Origin: Pseudoduganella plicata
GTDB taxonomy: Bacteria > Pseudomonadota > Gammaproteobacteria > Burkholderiales > Burkholderiaceae_D
Assembly (NCBI RefSeq): GCF_004421005.1
Contig: NZ_CP038026.1
Location: forward strand, 124,001 to 188,000
Direction: 5' to 3'
Length of the DNA stretch: 64,000 nt
The notes beneath the pieces are model-generated. The model saw only the letters and a list, made by a program, of their open reading frames with translations. It was not told the origin of the DNA and did not search any database. Below, piece after piece: positions 1-8,764 of the stretch. A program made the translations under genes and the position numbers. Numbering within the stretch: the first letter of the stretch is position 1; the number at the start of each line of letters is the position of its first letter.

Positions 1-688
1 CCTTGATCTTCTTTTCGACCAGGGCAAGCACATCATCTTTATAGGTGTCGTGGTACTGCTCCGGCGCCCATTCCTCGCTCATCCCTTCCACGAGCGAGAG
101 CGCCATTTCCAGTTCCTTTTCCTTGATGCCGGTGGCCTTCATGCCTTTTTCCGGCAGGTCCAGGCCTTCCGTGTCGCGGATCTCGTCCGCGTAGCGCAAG
201 GTGTTCATGATGATGCCGTCTTCGGCCGCCACCAGTGCGCACAGGTGCTGCTTGGTGCGGATGACCACAGTGGCGATGGCGATCTTGCCGGCCCGGCGCA
301 GCGTTTCGCGCAGCAAGGCATAGACCTTCGCGCCGCCGCGGCCTGGCGCCAGGTAGTAGGGCGTCTCGTAGTACGTCAGCGGAACATCCTCGGCATCGAC
401 AAATGCCTGGATGTCGATCGTCTGCGTGGCCTTGACGTTGGCCTGGCGCAGGTCTTCATCCGACAGCACCACGTATTCGCCGTCCGCGTATTCGTAGCCC
501 TTGATGATGTGGTCCCACGTGACTTCCTTGTTGTTCGACTTGTTGTAGCGCTTGTAGCCGATGGGCGAGAAGTCGCGTTTGTCGAGCATCGTCAGATCGA
601 GCTCGTTCTGCTTGATGGCCGAGTACAGCTCGACCGGGATGTGGACCAGTCCGAAACTGATGGCGCCTTTCCAGAGCGAGCGTGCCAT
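1..688 (-). CDS. ku: Ku protein, non-homologous end joining (3' end outside window)
   Basis: Bacterial Ku is a homodimeric ring that binds double-strand DNA ends and recruits the ligase LigD for end joining. The reading frame opens at ATG 688 with AGGAGG eight bases upstream and runs off the left edge of the window, so 229 codons of a family usually 260-320 residues long are visible. The N-terminus MARSLWKGAISFGLVHIPV and the following Ku core (a YKRYNKSNKEVTWD segment, then GRGGAKVYALLRETL) are characteristic. An SDR gene lies 48 bases upstream on the same strand, so the two may be co-transcribed. LigD, if present, would lie left of the window. The family call is firm. Confidence 0.95.
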   Translation of the reverse strand, partial: MARSLWKGAISFGLVHIPVELYSAIKQNELDLTMLDKRDFSPIGYKRYNKSNNKEVTWDHIIKGYEYADGEYVVLSDEDLRQANVKATQTIDIQAFVDAEDVPLTYYETPYYLAPGRGGAKVYALLRETLRRAGKIAIATVVIRTKQHLCALVAAEDGIIMNTLRYADEIRDTEGLDLPEKGMKATGIKEKELEMALSLVEGMSEEWAPEQYHDTYKDDVLALVEKKIK

Positions 689-736
689 GATGGTGTCCTC
701 CTGCGGTTAAAGGGCGGCTTGCGCCGCCCTCGGGGT

Positions 737-1744
737 TCAGCCGACGCTGCCGGTGATCGGCAGGATGATGCCGGTGATGTAGCTGGCGCAGCTTGGCGCG
801 GCCAGGAACACATATGCCGGCGACAGTTCTTCCGGCTGGGCCGGACGTTTCATGTCCGTGCTCTGGCCGAACTGCGAGATTTTCTCGGGCGTCTGGTCGG
901 CCGGGTTCAGCGGCGTCCAGACCGGGCCCGGCGCGACGGCGTTGACGCGGATGCCTTTCTCCAGCACGTTCGACGCCAGCGACATCGTGAATGCATGGAT
1001 CGCGCCCTTCGTGGACGAGTAGTCCAGCAGCTTCGACGACCCCTGCAGGCCCGTCACCGAGCCGGTGTTGATGATCGACGCGCCCTTCTTCAGGTGCGGC
1101 AGCACGGCCTTGGCCATGTGGAAGTAGCCGTAGATATTGGTCTTCATCGTCAGGTCGAAGCGCTCTTCCGTCAGGTCCTCGAGCGAGTCCGCGTGCTCCT
1201 GGAAGGCCGCGTTATTGACGAGGATGTCGATCTTGCCGAATGCCTGCAGTGTTTCATCGACGGCGTGCTTGCAGAAGGCCATGTCGCGCACGTCGCCGGG
1301 AATGAGGATGCAGCGGCGGCCTTCCGCCTCGATGCAACGCTGCGTTTCGACGGCGTCTTCCTGCTCGTCGGCCAGGTAGACCAGTGCCACATCCGCACCT
1401 TCGCGCGCGTACAGCACGGCCACCGCGCGGCCGATGCCCGAGTCGCCGCCCGTGACGATGGCGCTCATGCCTTCGAGCTTGCCGCTGCCCTTGTAGCCGG
1501 GTGCCATGAACTGGGGCTTCAGTTCCATGTCGGCTTCGATGCCGGGTTTCTCCAGGTGCTGGCTGGGGAAGTCGCCATCCGGGAAGTCGTGCGTGCCGGC
1601 TTGCACGCCCCCCTTTTCGTCGCCGCCGCCTTCGGACTTGTTCGCGTCGCGCGCGTCCTGCTCCTGCTGGATTTCTCGCTGCAGGTTGCCGACATTGCCG
1701 GCCTGGTTGAGTGATTCGTTCTGACTGTTCTGCGAATTCGACAT
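737..1744 (-). CDS. SDR family oxidoreductase (YghA / general-stress type)
   Basis: This is a 335-residue short-chain dehydrogenase/reductase, using NAD(P)H on an unknown alcohol or carbonyl substrate. The cofactor motif TGGDSGIG sits at residues 98-105, NNAA follows near 178, and the catalytic YxxxK pair is Y242/K246 (YSSTKGA). A hydrophilic Gln/Asn/Glu-rich extension of about 90 residues precedes the Rossmann fold, as in the YghA / stress-protein-39 subgroup. The start at 1744 includes this extension. It lies just upstream of ku on the same strand and is divergent from the GGDEF gene at 1952. A stress role is inferred only from subgroup and neighbour. Confidence 0.9.
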   Translation of the reverse strand: MSNSQNSQNESLNQAGNVGNLQREIQQEQDARDANKSEGGGDEKGGVQAGTHDFPDGDFPSQHLEKPGIEADMELKPQFMAPGYKGSGKLEGMSAIVTGGDSGIGRAVAVLYAREGADVALVYLADEQEDAVETQRCIEAEGRRCILIPGDVRDMAFCKHAVDETLQAFGKIDILVNNAAFQEHADSLEDLTEERFDLTMKTNIYGYFHMAKAVLPHLKKGASIINTGSVTGLQGSSKLLDYSSTKGAIHAFTMSLASNVLEKGIRVNAVAPGPVWTPLNPADQTPEKISQFGQSTDMKRPAQPEELSPAYVFLAAPSCASYITGIILPITGSVG

Positions 1745-1861
1745 TGCGTGTTCTCCATGGGTAAGCGTGAGAAATACGAAGGGTCAGTATTGTCAATCGG
1801 ACGTGTTGCGACAGTGCGCTTGCGCACACATGCGTGCGAGCGCCGCCGCGGGCGACGTGGA

Positions 1862-1915
1862 AATAGTGTTTTAAGTTAAATACTATTGTTATTTTTGTAC
1901 AGTCTGGCAAACTGT
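1862..1915. promoter_or_regulatory. A/T-rich divergent promoter region with two inverted repeats
   Basis: The space between the divergent SDR (start 1744) and GGDEF (start 1952) genes holds an A/T-rich island, unusual for this window. Two short inverted repeats are visible: AATAGT (1862-1867) with ACTATT (1882-1887), and ACAGT (1899-1903) with ACTGT (1911-1915). They could be operator half-sites or part of the promoter for either gene. No regulator is identified, so function is inference. Confidence 0.3.
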
Positions 1916-1951
1916 CGGCATCTGCGTCATATCTGTGGGAGTTTGTAAAGC

Positions 1952-3424
1952 ATGTCGGAATCCGGTCCTGGCCGCATTGGCCTGTTCGTTCATCCGGAAG
2001 CCGCCCGGCGGGACTTGTTCCGCGCCGCCTGCGGCGAAAGTTTTGACAGGTTGTACCTGGTCGACACGGCAAGCGCCGCGGTCGAGCGCATGGCGCGCGG
2101 CGCCGTCGGACTGCTGGTGCTCGACCTGGCCGGCAGCATGCCGGGCGATACCGCGCAGCTGGCCGCGCTGTCGATGCTGGTCCGCACCCGCAACGGCGCG
2201 CCCACGATGGTGCTGTGCCCTTACGCGCATACCGCATGGCTGCCGGAGCTGCTGGCACACGGGCCGCTGCAGTATGCCATTCTCCCGTTGCCCGCACCGC
2301 AGCTGCGCAGCGCCGTCGAAGCGCTGTTGCGTGCCGTGCCGGATGCGCAGGCGCTCGCCCGTCAGCAGCTTCTGGACAAGGAACGCGAGCTGCGCGACCT
2401 GCTGACGCTCCAGCGCAGCGTGCAGCGCGCCATGGCGCAGGTCGACGATGGCGCGCGCCTGGCTGCGCAAGTGTGCGCGGCACTGTGCAGCTACCCCGGC
2501 GTGCGGCACACGGCGCTGCTGCGCCAGCGCGAGGGCAACGTGGCGGTGCTGGCGCAGGAAAGCCGCAATCACCTGGATCTGGTGCGCCTGCTGGAGCGGG
2601 GCGAAGACCTGCTGGCTTCTCCCTTTGCCGATGTCTTCCCACCGTTGCTGGCCGTCCGCTCGGGCGAGCCCGTGCTGCTGGACGCGCCCGAAAAAATGGG
2701 CGATCCGGCGCTCGCGCTGGCGCTGCACGAACGGGGCGTGCGCATGGTGCTGGCGCTGCCGCTGCGCGGCGAGCAGGGCGGGCCGGTATTGGGTGCGATC
2801 TGCGTGATGTTCGACCGCGTCGTCCAGCTGTCGCGCGAGGGCTTCGCCTGCTTCAACAGCCTGGCGCAATCGATCGGCAGCGGCCTGGCCATGAGCGACC
2901 TGAAGCAGCAGAACGAAGCACTGGCGGCGCGCCTGACGGAACTGGCCACGTTCGACCCGCTGACCGGGGCCATCAACCGCCGCGCTGGCGAGGAGCTGCT
3001 GGCGGCGGAGATCCGGCGCGCGCGCCGCTACGGCATTCCGCTGGCCATCATCGCCCTCGGCATCGATAACTTTCGCTGCGTGAACGACGCCTACGGCTAC
3101 CCGATCGGCGACGGCGCACTGCGCGCGGTGGCGCAAACGATCCAGTCGCGCCTGCGCGCGTCCGACACGCTGGTGCGCATGCGTGGCGAGGAGTTCCTTG
3201 TCGTCGCCACGCACACGGGCGCCGCCGAAGTACGCCGGCTGGCCGAGAAGCTGCGCGAAGCGGTGGCGGGGACGCAGCTGCCTGGCTGCGATCACGTGAC
3301 GATCAGCCTTGGCGTCGCTCACGTGGCGCCGGACGAAGGCGCCACGTCCGCCATCGACCGGGTCGACACGGCAATGCGCGGCGCCAAGCGGGCAGGGCGC
3401 AATTGCGTGGAGGTGGCTGGCTGA
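1952..3424 (+). CDS. GGDEF-domain protein with degenerate active site
   Basis: This 490-residue cytoplasmic signalling protein has a receiver-like N-terminal domain (about 1-125; possible acceptor D58, but no clear conserved Lys), a GAF-like middle (about 150-320) and a C-terminal GGDEF domain (about 330-490). GGDEF domains make c-di-GMP from two GTP. Here the signature is RGEEF (411-415), and the metal-binding first Asp of the usual DxD/DID strand is Gly370 (GIDNF). N378 and D387 of the nucleotide site remain. The inhibitory-site RxxD is intact as RASD (402-405). I infer weak or no cyclase activity and a possible c-di-GMP-binding role. No transmembrane segment is seen. Confidence 0.88.
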   Translation: MSESGPGRIGLFVHPEAARRDLFRAACGESFDRLYLVDTASAAVERMARGAVGLLVLDLAGSMPGDTAQLAALSMLVRTRNGAPTMVLCPYAHTAWLPELLAHGPLQYAILPLPAPQLRSAVEALLRAVPDAQALARQQLLDKERELRDLLTLQRSVQRAMAQVDDGARLAAQVCAALCSYPGVRHTALLRQREGNVAVLAQESRNHLDLVRLLERGEDLLASPFADVFPPLLAVRSGEPVLLDAPEKMGDPALALALHERGVRMVLALPLRGEQGGPVLGAICVMFDRVVQLSREGFACFNSLAQSIGSGLAMSDLKQQNEALAARLTELATFDPLTGAINRRAGEELLAAEIRRARRYGIPLAIIALGIDNFRCVNDAYGYPIGDGALRAVAQTIQSRLRASDTLVRMRGEEFLVVATHTGAAEVRRLAEKLREAVAGTQLPGCDHVTISLGVAHVAPDEGATSAIDRVDTAMRGAKRAGRNCVEVAG

Positions 3425-3528
3425 TACGCCCGGGTGCAGGGTTCCACAGCCGTCCCGACTGCAGCGCATTGAGCTTTTGCATCCGGCCGGATGCTTATAA
3501 CGCACATCCCTCGTTCTACCCGACCCGC

Positions 3529-3981
3529 ATGCCCCCAAACCACCAAACAATTCTCTGGCTGACGTCCGAGCAAACCGGCAAGACCTTTCCCGTCGCGCAG
3601 TTCTCGGCCGACACGGACCTTGTCACGATGGGCTGGGTGTCGCTCACCAGCGTCGAGCGCCCTGACATCGTCGTGACGGCCATGACGGCGAGCGAGCTGG
3701 CAAATGCGATGACGGACACCGCCGGCTACCTGCAACTTGAAGCGCGGATCAACAAGCTCCTGCACCGCACCGATCTGGTCAGCTGCTGGCTCGTCGCTGT
3801 CGAGGAACCCGTGTACGACGTCGACATCGCCACGCTGTCGTTCCAGCAGTTCCGCAAGATCGAAAAGGCGCCGCGCCTGATGTATCGCGACATCTACAGT
3901 CCGCATACCTGCGCGACGGTCTCCAGGCAGGTCTCGCGGCGTCAGTTCGAGCGCCAGGGCGGGACGATCCGGGTGGTCTGA
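3529..3981 (+). CDS. Hypothetical protein
   Basis: An open frame of about 150 residues follows the GGDEF gene. I place the start at ATG 3529 (MPPNHQTILWLTSEQTGKTF), because the longer frame back to 3403 overlaps the upstream gene and translates to low-complexity sequence. The product is soluble, with no signal peptide or membrane segment, and ends in a basic stretch (QVSRRQFERQGG). No family is recognised. The ribosome-binding site is poor, so the start is uncertain. Codon use is consistent with a real gene. Confidence 0.55.
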   Translation: MPPNHQTILWLTSEQTGKTFPVAQFSADTDLVTMGWVSLTSVERPDIVVTAMTASELANAMTDTAGYLQLEARINKLLHRTDLVSCWLVAVEEPVYDVDIATLSFQQFRKIEKAPRLMYRDIYSPHTCATVSRQVSRRQFERQGGTIRVV

Positions 3982-4283
3982 ACGGCGCCGGATCGCCCGC
4001 CAAGTCCTGCGCGATGTTCCTGGCCTGCGACGTCTGGCTGGCGTCCGCCCGCCGCCAGGTCCTTCTCGTACGGAAGGACGAAGGTGGCGCCTGTCCTCAC
4101 TCCCCCGGGCAGGTGCCCTTCGAACATCGGAAGTGCTGCTGTCCGTCCAGTGTCGGAATGCGCGGCGCGACACCGCGGCGTCGGAGGAACCCATGCCTGT
4201 CCCCCGGCGGCGCGGCAGTCTGGCGTCCTGTCATCAGCTCGGCCGTGGTAGGCTTCTGCCTTTGACAGAGTAACGGAACTGCA
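3982..4283. other. Intergenic region, 302 bp, no gene seen
   Basis: The stretch between the small unknown gene and the SulP gene shows no frame with convincing protein character on either strand. It has several short G/C-rich self-complementary stretches, for instance around the CCCCCGGG at 4100. I recognise no riboswitch or promoter. It presumably carries the leader of the SulP-DUF885 pair. Confidence 0.4.
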
Positions 4284-5942
4284 ATGCTGCTTTGGCTGAG
4301 GCGCTACCGCCGTGCCGCGCTGCCGGGGGACATCGGCGCGGGTATCGTCGTGGCGATGATGATGATCCCGCAGGGGATGGCGTATGCGCTGGTGGCGGGC
4401 CTGCCGCCGGTGGCGGGACTGTATGCCAGCATTCTGCCGCCGCTTGTCTACGCGCTGTTCGGCAGCAGCATGACCCAATCGGTGGGACCGATGGCGATCG
4501 TGTCGCTGATGACGGCGGCGGCCATCGGCCCGCTGGCGCCGGCCGGCACGGCGCTGCATGGGGTGCTGGCGGCGCAACTGGCCTTGGTCGCCGGCGCCGT
4601 GCTGCTGCTGTGCGGCCTGCTGCGCCTGGGTTTTCTCGCCAGCTTCTTCTCACGTCCCGTCATGAGCGGCTTTACCGTCGGTTCGTCGCTGGTGATTGCC
4701 TGGGGCCAGGTCAAGCCGCTGCTGGGCGCGGCGCCGCCGCACGCGCACCTGCCCAGCGCCGCGCTGGGACTCGGTTCGCTTGTGCTGCTGGTGCTGGCGC
4801 GGGCCTACCTGGCGCCGCTGCTGGCGCGCTGCGGCCTGACAAAAAGCGCGGCCGACGTGGCGGCCAAGCTGGCACCGATGGTCATCGTGCTGGCGTCCAT
4901 TGGCCTGGTGTCCGCACTGGATCTGCCGGCGCGCGGCGTGGCCGTGACGGGACCAGTACCCGCCGGTCTGCCGGAGCTCAACCTGGCCACGTCCAGCCAG
5001 CACTGGCAGGCGCTGTTGCAACCGGGCCTGCTGATCGGCTTCATTGTCTTCCTGATCAGCATGTCCGCCGCGCAGACATTGGCGCAGAAGCGGGGCGAAA
5101 AGCTGGTCAGCAACCAGGAGCTGGTGGGGCTGGGCGCGGCCAATATCGCCAGCATGGCGTCGGGGGGCTTTCCCGTCACGGGCAGCCTGTCGCGCTCCGC
5201 CGTCAATTTTGCCGCTGGCGCGAATACGCCGCTGGCCAGCGTGATTTCCGCCGCGCTGCTGGCCGCCGCGCTGGTGCTGCCCACCGGCTGGCTGGCGCTG
5301 CTGCCGCTGCCCACCCTGGCGGCGACGATCATCGTCGCCGTGCTCGGCATGCTGCAGCTCGATACGCTGCGCACCGCGTGGCACTACGACCGCGGCGACG
5401 CGCTGGCGTGGCTCGTCACCTGCGTCGGCGTGCTGGCGCTGGGCGTGGAGGCCGGTGTCGTCGTCGGCGTCGTGCTGTCGATGGGCACCCTGATCTGGCG
5501 CGCCAGCCGCCCGCATATCGCCGTGCTGGGGCGCATCCCCGGCACGGAGCACTTCCGCAACGTCGACCGCTACGCCGCCACCACGTGCGCGGCGGTGCTG
5601 ATCCTGCGGGTGGATGCCAATCTGTTCTTCGGCAACGTCGAGGCCGTCAACGAGCGGATCGAGGACGAGCTGCGCGCGCATCCGTCCACGCGCCACCTGG
5701 TGCTGGCCATGTCGGCCGTCAGTTCGATCGACACGACGGCGCTGTTCGCGCTGCAGGAGCTCAATGCCAGCCTGCGCACGCGCGGCATCCACCTGCACCT
5801 GGCCGAAGTAAAAGGGCCCGTGATGGACCGGCTGCGGGCCAGCAGCCTGCCCGATACGCTCAATGGCCGCATCTTCCTCAGCACGGCAATTGCCAGCGAT
5901 TTCCTCAACAACGAGAACTACCCTGACAAGGAACCCCGATGA
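4284..5942 (+). CDS. SulP family anion (sulfate-type) transporter with STAS domain
   Basis: This inner-membrane secondary transporter has 552 residues. The N-terminal family signature is clear (GIVVAMMMIPQGMAYALVAG with PPVAGLYASILPP after it), followed by a long multi-helix membrane domain to about residue 420. A cytoplasmic STAS domain follows (about 430-545), with the strand LVLAMSAVSSIDTTALFALQ including its conserved Asp/Ser region. The length is normal for SulP. The anion (sulfate, bicarbonate or other) cannot be read from sequence. Its stop overlaps the next start by four bases (ATGA at 5939-5942), which suggests translational coupling with the DUF885 gene. Confidence 0.92.
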   Translation: MLLWLRRYRRAALPGDIGAGIVVAMMMIPQGMAYALVAGLPPVAGLYASILPPLVYALFGSSMTQSVGPMAIVSLMTAAAIGPLAPAGTALHGVLAAQLALVAGAVLLLCGLLRLGFLASFFSRPVMSGFTVGSSLVIAWGQVKPLLGAAPPHAHLPSAALGLGSLVLLVLARAYLAPLLARCGLTKSAADVAAKLAPMVIVLASIGLVSALDLPARGVAVTGPVPAGLPELNLATSSQHWQALLQPGLLIGFIVFLISMSAAQTLAQKRGEKLVSNQELVGLGAANIASMASGGFPVTGSLSRSAVNFAAGANTPLASVISAALLAAALVLPTGWLALLPLPTLAATIIVAVLGMLQLDTLRTAWHYDRGDALAWLVTCVGVLALGVEAGVVVGVVLSMGTLIWRASRPHIAVLGRIPGTEHFRNVDRYAATTCAAVLILRVDANLFFGNVEAVNERIEDELRAHPSTRHLVLAMSAVSSIDTTALFALQELNASLRTRGIHLHLAEVKGPVMDRLRASSLPDTLNGRIFLSTAIASDFLNNENYPDKEPR

Positions 5943-7711
5943 AAGAGATGAACGCGGCCATGCTGGCCGCCTGCCTGCTGCTGGGCGCGCATGTAGGTGC
6001 CAACGCGGGCGCGAACGCGGTCGCCAAGGCGGGAGCCGCCACGAAATCGCTGGACGACCAGTTCCGCGCGATCTACACGCAGGAATGGAAGTGGCGCCAG
6101 TCGCAGCGCCTGGAGGATGCCGAGGACGACACCAGCGGGATTCGCGCCACGCTGCCGAAAATCGACGCGCCGACCCAACTGGCACGCCAGCGCTACTGGG
6201 AAGAGACGCTGCGCCGGCTCGACGCCATCGACGAGAAGCGGCTGTCGGCGCCGGAGCGCATCAACTACGCCGTCTACCGCGCGCAGATTGCCGCGCTGCT
6301 GGACAACCAGCGCTTCCGCGAATATGAGAAGCCGCTCAACGCCGACTCGGCGTTCTGGTCGAACCTGACGTACGAAGCGCGCAAGACGTTCCGCACGGCG
6401 GCGGAGTACCGCGCCTACGTGGCCCAGCTGAACGACGTGCCGCGCTACTTCAACGACGAAATGGCGAACATGCGTGCCGGCCTGGCGCGCGGCTTCACGC
6501 CGCCGAAGGTGACGTTGCAGGGCCGCGACGGCTCGCTCGTCGCCGTGGCGGACGCGAAGCCGGAGGACACGGCGTTCTTCAAGCCGTTCAAGGACATGCC
6601 GGCGACGATACCGGCGGCCGAACAGGCGTCGTTGCGCGAGGCGGCGTTGGCCGCCATTCGCACGGCCGTCATCCCGGCCCATGCGGCGCTGCTCAAATTC
6701 ATGCGCGAGCAGTACGTGCCGGGCGCCACGGACAACCTGGCGGCGCAACGCCTGCCTGACGGCAAGGCCTACTATCAATCCAAGATCGTCGAGTTCACGA
6801 CAACGAACCTGACGGCCGACGAGATCCATAACATCGGCCTGGCGGAGATGGCGAAGATCCGCGCCGAGATGGCGCAGGTGATGAAGGACGTGAAGTTCGA
6901 CGGCGACCTGCCGGCATTCCTGCACTTCCTGCGTACCGATCCGCGCTTCTATGCCAAGACGCCGGAAGAGCTGCTGATGCGCGCGGCCTGGATCGCCAAG
7001 AAATTCGACGGCAAGGCGGAGCAGTATTTCGGCCGCCTGCCGCGCAGCCGCTTTGCCATCATCCCCGTGCCGCCGGAGCAGGCGCCGTACTACACGTCCG
7101 GCCGCGGCGGCCCGGGTGTCTACCTCGTCAACACGTACAACCTGCCGGCGCGCGCGCTGTACAGCCTGCCCGCGCTGACCCTGCACGAATCCGCGCCGGG
7201 CCATGCGTTCCAGATGCCGGTGGCGCTGGAGCAGAAGGGCCGTCCGGCGTTCCGCAATGCCTATATCTCCGCCTACGGCGAAGGCTGGGCGCTGTATTCA
7301 GAGCGCCTCGGCACCGAGATGGGCATCTATGAGACACCGTACGAGGTATTCGGCATGCTCAGTTACCAGGCCTGGCGCGCGTCCCGCCTGGTCGTCGACA
7401 CCGGCATCCATGCCAAGGGCTGGACGCGTGAGCAGGCGCAGCGCTACCTGATGGAGAATACCGCGCTGTCCCGCCATGAAGTGGAGACGGAAGTGGACCG
7501 CTATATTTCCTGGCCGGGCCAGGCGCTGTCGTACTACCTCGGCGAGATGGCGATCATCGACGCGCGCCGCCAGGCGGAAGCGGCGCTGGGTGCAAAGTTC
7601 GACATCCGCGCCTTCCACGACACGGTGCTGGAGCTGGGCTCCGTGCCGCTGCCGGTGCTGAAGGCACGCATCGAGCGATTTATTGCGGAAGGCGGGAAGG
7701 GGCCGTATTGA
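5939..7711 (+). CDS. DUF885 family protein, exported putative metallopeptidase
   Basis: This 590-residue protein has an N-terminal signal sequence (hydrophobic stretch in residues 6-20, small residues after). DUF885 proteins resemble zinc-dependent peptidases and carry an HE..PGH metal site. Here it is HESAPGH at residues 416-422, followed by the family hallmark EGWALYSERLG near 455. The protein is full length for the family and probably periplasmic. It overlaps the SulP stop by four bases, so the two are translated from one message. The functional link between an anion transporter and a peptidase is unknown. Substrate is not predictable. Confidence 0.85.
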   Translation: MKEMNAAMLAACLLLGAHVGANAGANAVAKAGAATKSLDDQFRAIYTQEWKWRQSQRLEDAEDDTSGIRATLPKIDAPTQLARQRYWEETLRRLDAIDEKRLSAPERINYAVYRAQIAALLDNQRFREYEKPLNADSAFWSNLTYEARKTFRTAAEYRAYVAQLNDVPRYFNDEMANMRAGLARGFTPPKVTLQGRDGSLVAVADAKPEDTAFFKPFKDMPATIPAAEQASLREAALAAIRTAVIPAHAALLKFMREQYVPGATDNLAAQRLPDGKAYYQSKIVEFTTTNLTADEIHNIGLAEMAKIRAEMAQVMKDVKFDGDLPAFLHFLRTDPRFYAKTPEELLMRAAWIAKKFDGKAEQYFGRLPRSRFAIIPVPPEQAPYYTSGRGGPGVYLVNTYNLPARALYSLPALTLHESAPGHAFQMPVALEQKGRPAFRNAYISAYGEGWALYSERLGTEMGIYETPYEVFGMLSYQAWRASRLVVDTGIHAKGWTREQAQRYLMENTALSRHEVETEVDRYISWPGQALSYYLGEMAIIDARRQAEAALGAKFDIRAFHDTVLELGSVPLPVLKARIERFIAEGGKGPY

Positions 7712-7784
7712 CCGTTGAGTAACTGCAACATGCGGACGGGAAACGACTTCTACAGTGAGTCTTTCCACTGTGAAGGAGGTCCGC

Positions 7785-8297
7785 ATGAACGTCATTCTCC
7801 GTACCGCCGCGCTGGCGGCGCTGCTGCTGGCGGCCGGCAGCGCATCCGCTGCCGGGGCCAAGACCGAAGCCATCTACAAGTTCAAGGATGCGCCGCGCAC
7901 CGGCAGCCACGTCGCGCGCAACGTCGCGTTTTCTGCGGTGCCATTCGACAAGCGCTACGCCGACCTCAGCGCTGCTCAGCGCGACGTGGTGCGGGGTGCC
8001 TATGAACGCTTGGGCGAGAACGACGAACCGCCGTTCCCGGCCTACGGACTGAACCCGATCTTCCGCCTGCTGGCCCGGCTGGACCGGTCGCTGATCAAGG
8101 CCGGCCTGCTACGCGCCGCAGTCACGGTAGGCCCCGACGGCAAACCGGTTTCCGTGCGGGTGCTGGATGCGCCCAACGAATTTCTGACGGGATTTGTCGG
8201 CAACGCGCTGCTGCTGCAGGATTACAAGCCGGCCATCTGCGCCGGCCAGCCGTGCGGCCAGGAGTTCCTGCTGCTGGCAACGCTGACTGACGAATAG
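7785..8297 (+). CDS. Exported protein with TonB-C-like tail
   Basis: A 170-residue protein whose start at ATG 7785 is fixed by a perfect AAGGAGGT eight bases upstream. The N-terminus is a signal peptide (LAALLLAAGSASAAGA, cleavage expected after ASA). The C-terminal half (VGPDGKPVSVRVLDAP...LLLQDYKPAICAGQPC) resembles the strand-helix-strand pattern of the TonB C-terminal domain, in which a paired Cys replaces the usual charged residues. It lacks the proline-rich spacer and the membrane anchor of a true TonB, so an energy-transducing role is unlikely. The family call is tentative. Confidence 0.6.
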   Translation: MNVILRTAALAALLLAAGSASAAGAKTEAIYKFKDAPRTGSHVARNVAFSAVPFDKRYADLSAAQRDVVRGAYERLGENDEPPFPAYGLNPIFRLLARLDRSLIKAGLLRAAVTVGPDGKPVSVRVLDAPNEFLTGFVGNALLLQDYKPAICAGQPCGQEFLLLATLTDE

Positions 8298-8359
8298 CGT
8301 GTGTGTATGCCAGGGCGCTGTCGGGTATCATAGCGCCCTGACAACCCGGAGTTTCACCG

Positions 8360-8593
8360 ATGCCTCTTTATCAGATCTGGTACAACGATCTCGACCAGCC
8401 GCTGGTCGTCAACCCGCCTTACCGCCTGCGCGACGTGGAAATCGTCGGCGAGGTGCTGCGCCACGAACATCGTGCCAACCGCCAGAGTGCGGACCCGAGC
8501 GGCCTGACCGTGCGCGAGCTGCTGCGCATTAATGGCCTGCGCAACCTGCGCTACACGATGGACGAAAGCGAGCCGGTCACCCTGACCGGTTGA
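8360..8593 (+). CDS. Small hypothetical protein
   Basis: A 77-residue soluble protein begins at ATG 8360 with a CCGGAG ribosome-binding site at 8346-8351. It starts MPLYQIWYNDLDQPLVVNPP and has alternating charged and hydrophobic residues with no cysteine, signal or membrane segment. Codon use is like its neighbours. I do not recognise a family. It lies upstream of the urease promoter and is probably a separate unit, since an imperfect hairpin follows at 8607-8631. Confidence 0.6.
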   Translation: MPLYQIWYNDLDQPLVVNPPYRLRDVEIVGEVLRHEHRANRQSADPSGLTVRELLRINGLRNLRYTMDESEPVTLTG

Positions 8594-8606
8594 CGGTGGC
8601 GCTGGG

Positions 8607-8631
8607 CGCGCTGCCTTGACAGGCAAGCGCG
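8607..8631 (+). terminator. Possible weak terminator hairpin
   Basis: Imperfect inverted repeat CGCGCTGCCTTG / CAGGCAAGCGCG, 14 bases after the stop of the small gene at 8593. There is no T-run after it, so factor-independent termination is doubtful. Confidence 0.3.
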
Positions 8632-8660
8632 TCCTCTTTCCGGGCACCGGGCATATTCGC

Positions 8661-8675
8661 GCACCATTCTGGTGC
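8661..8675. promoter_or_regulatory. NtrC-like binding site upstream of urease operon
   Basis: The dyad GCACC-N5-GGTGC (8661-8665 and 8671-8675) matches the core of the NtrC consensus (TGCACC-N5-GGTGCA). It lies about 47 bases upstream of the -24 element at 8717, a normal distance for an enhancer-bound activator. The match is seen in sequence; binding by NtrC is inferred. Confidence 0.7.
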
Positions 8676-8714
8676 GGCGGACCGGGCAGCCGTCGGTCCC
8701 GGGTCCCTCGTAGC

Positions 8715-8732
8715 TTGGCACGCTCCTTGCAT
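8715..8732 (+). promoter_or_regulatory. Sigma-54 (-24/-12) promoter of the urease operon
   Basis: TTGGCACGCTCCTTGCAT has GG at 8717-8718 and GC at 8729-8730, ten bases apart, an excellent match to the RpoN consensus TGGCACG-N4-TTGC. Transcription should begin near 8742, leaving a short leader before the ureD ATG at 8765. Together with the NtrC-like dyad this indicates induction under nitrogen limitation. Confidence 0.85.
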
Positions 8733-8764
8733 CTGATGGGAGGTCTGCCACCAGTGCCAAGCCC

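Noticed and set aside
50..1714. Long plus-strand open frame opposite the Ku and SDR genes
   Set aside because: It is the antisense shadow of two well-supported genes; the translation is Arg/Val/Asp/Gln-rich with no family character. The same holds for other long antisense frames, e.g. opposite ureA-ureC, trpS, SulP, the SPFH gene and the transpeptidase.
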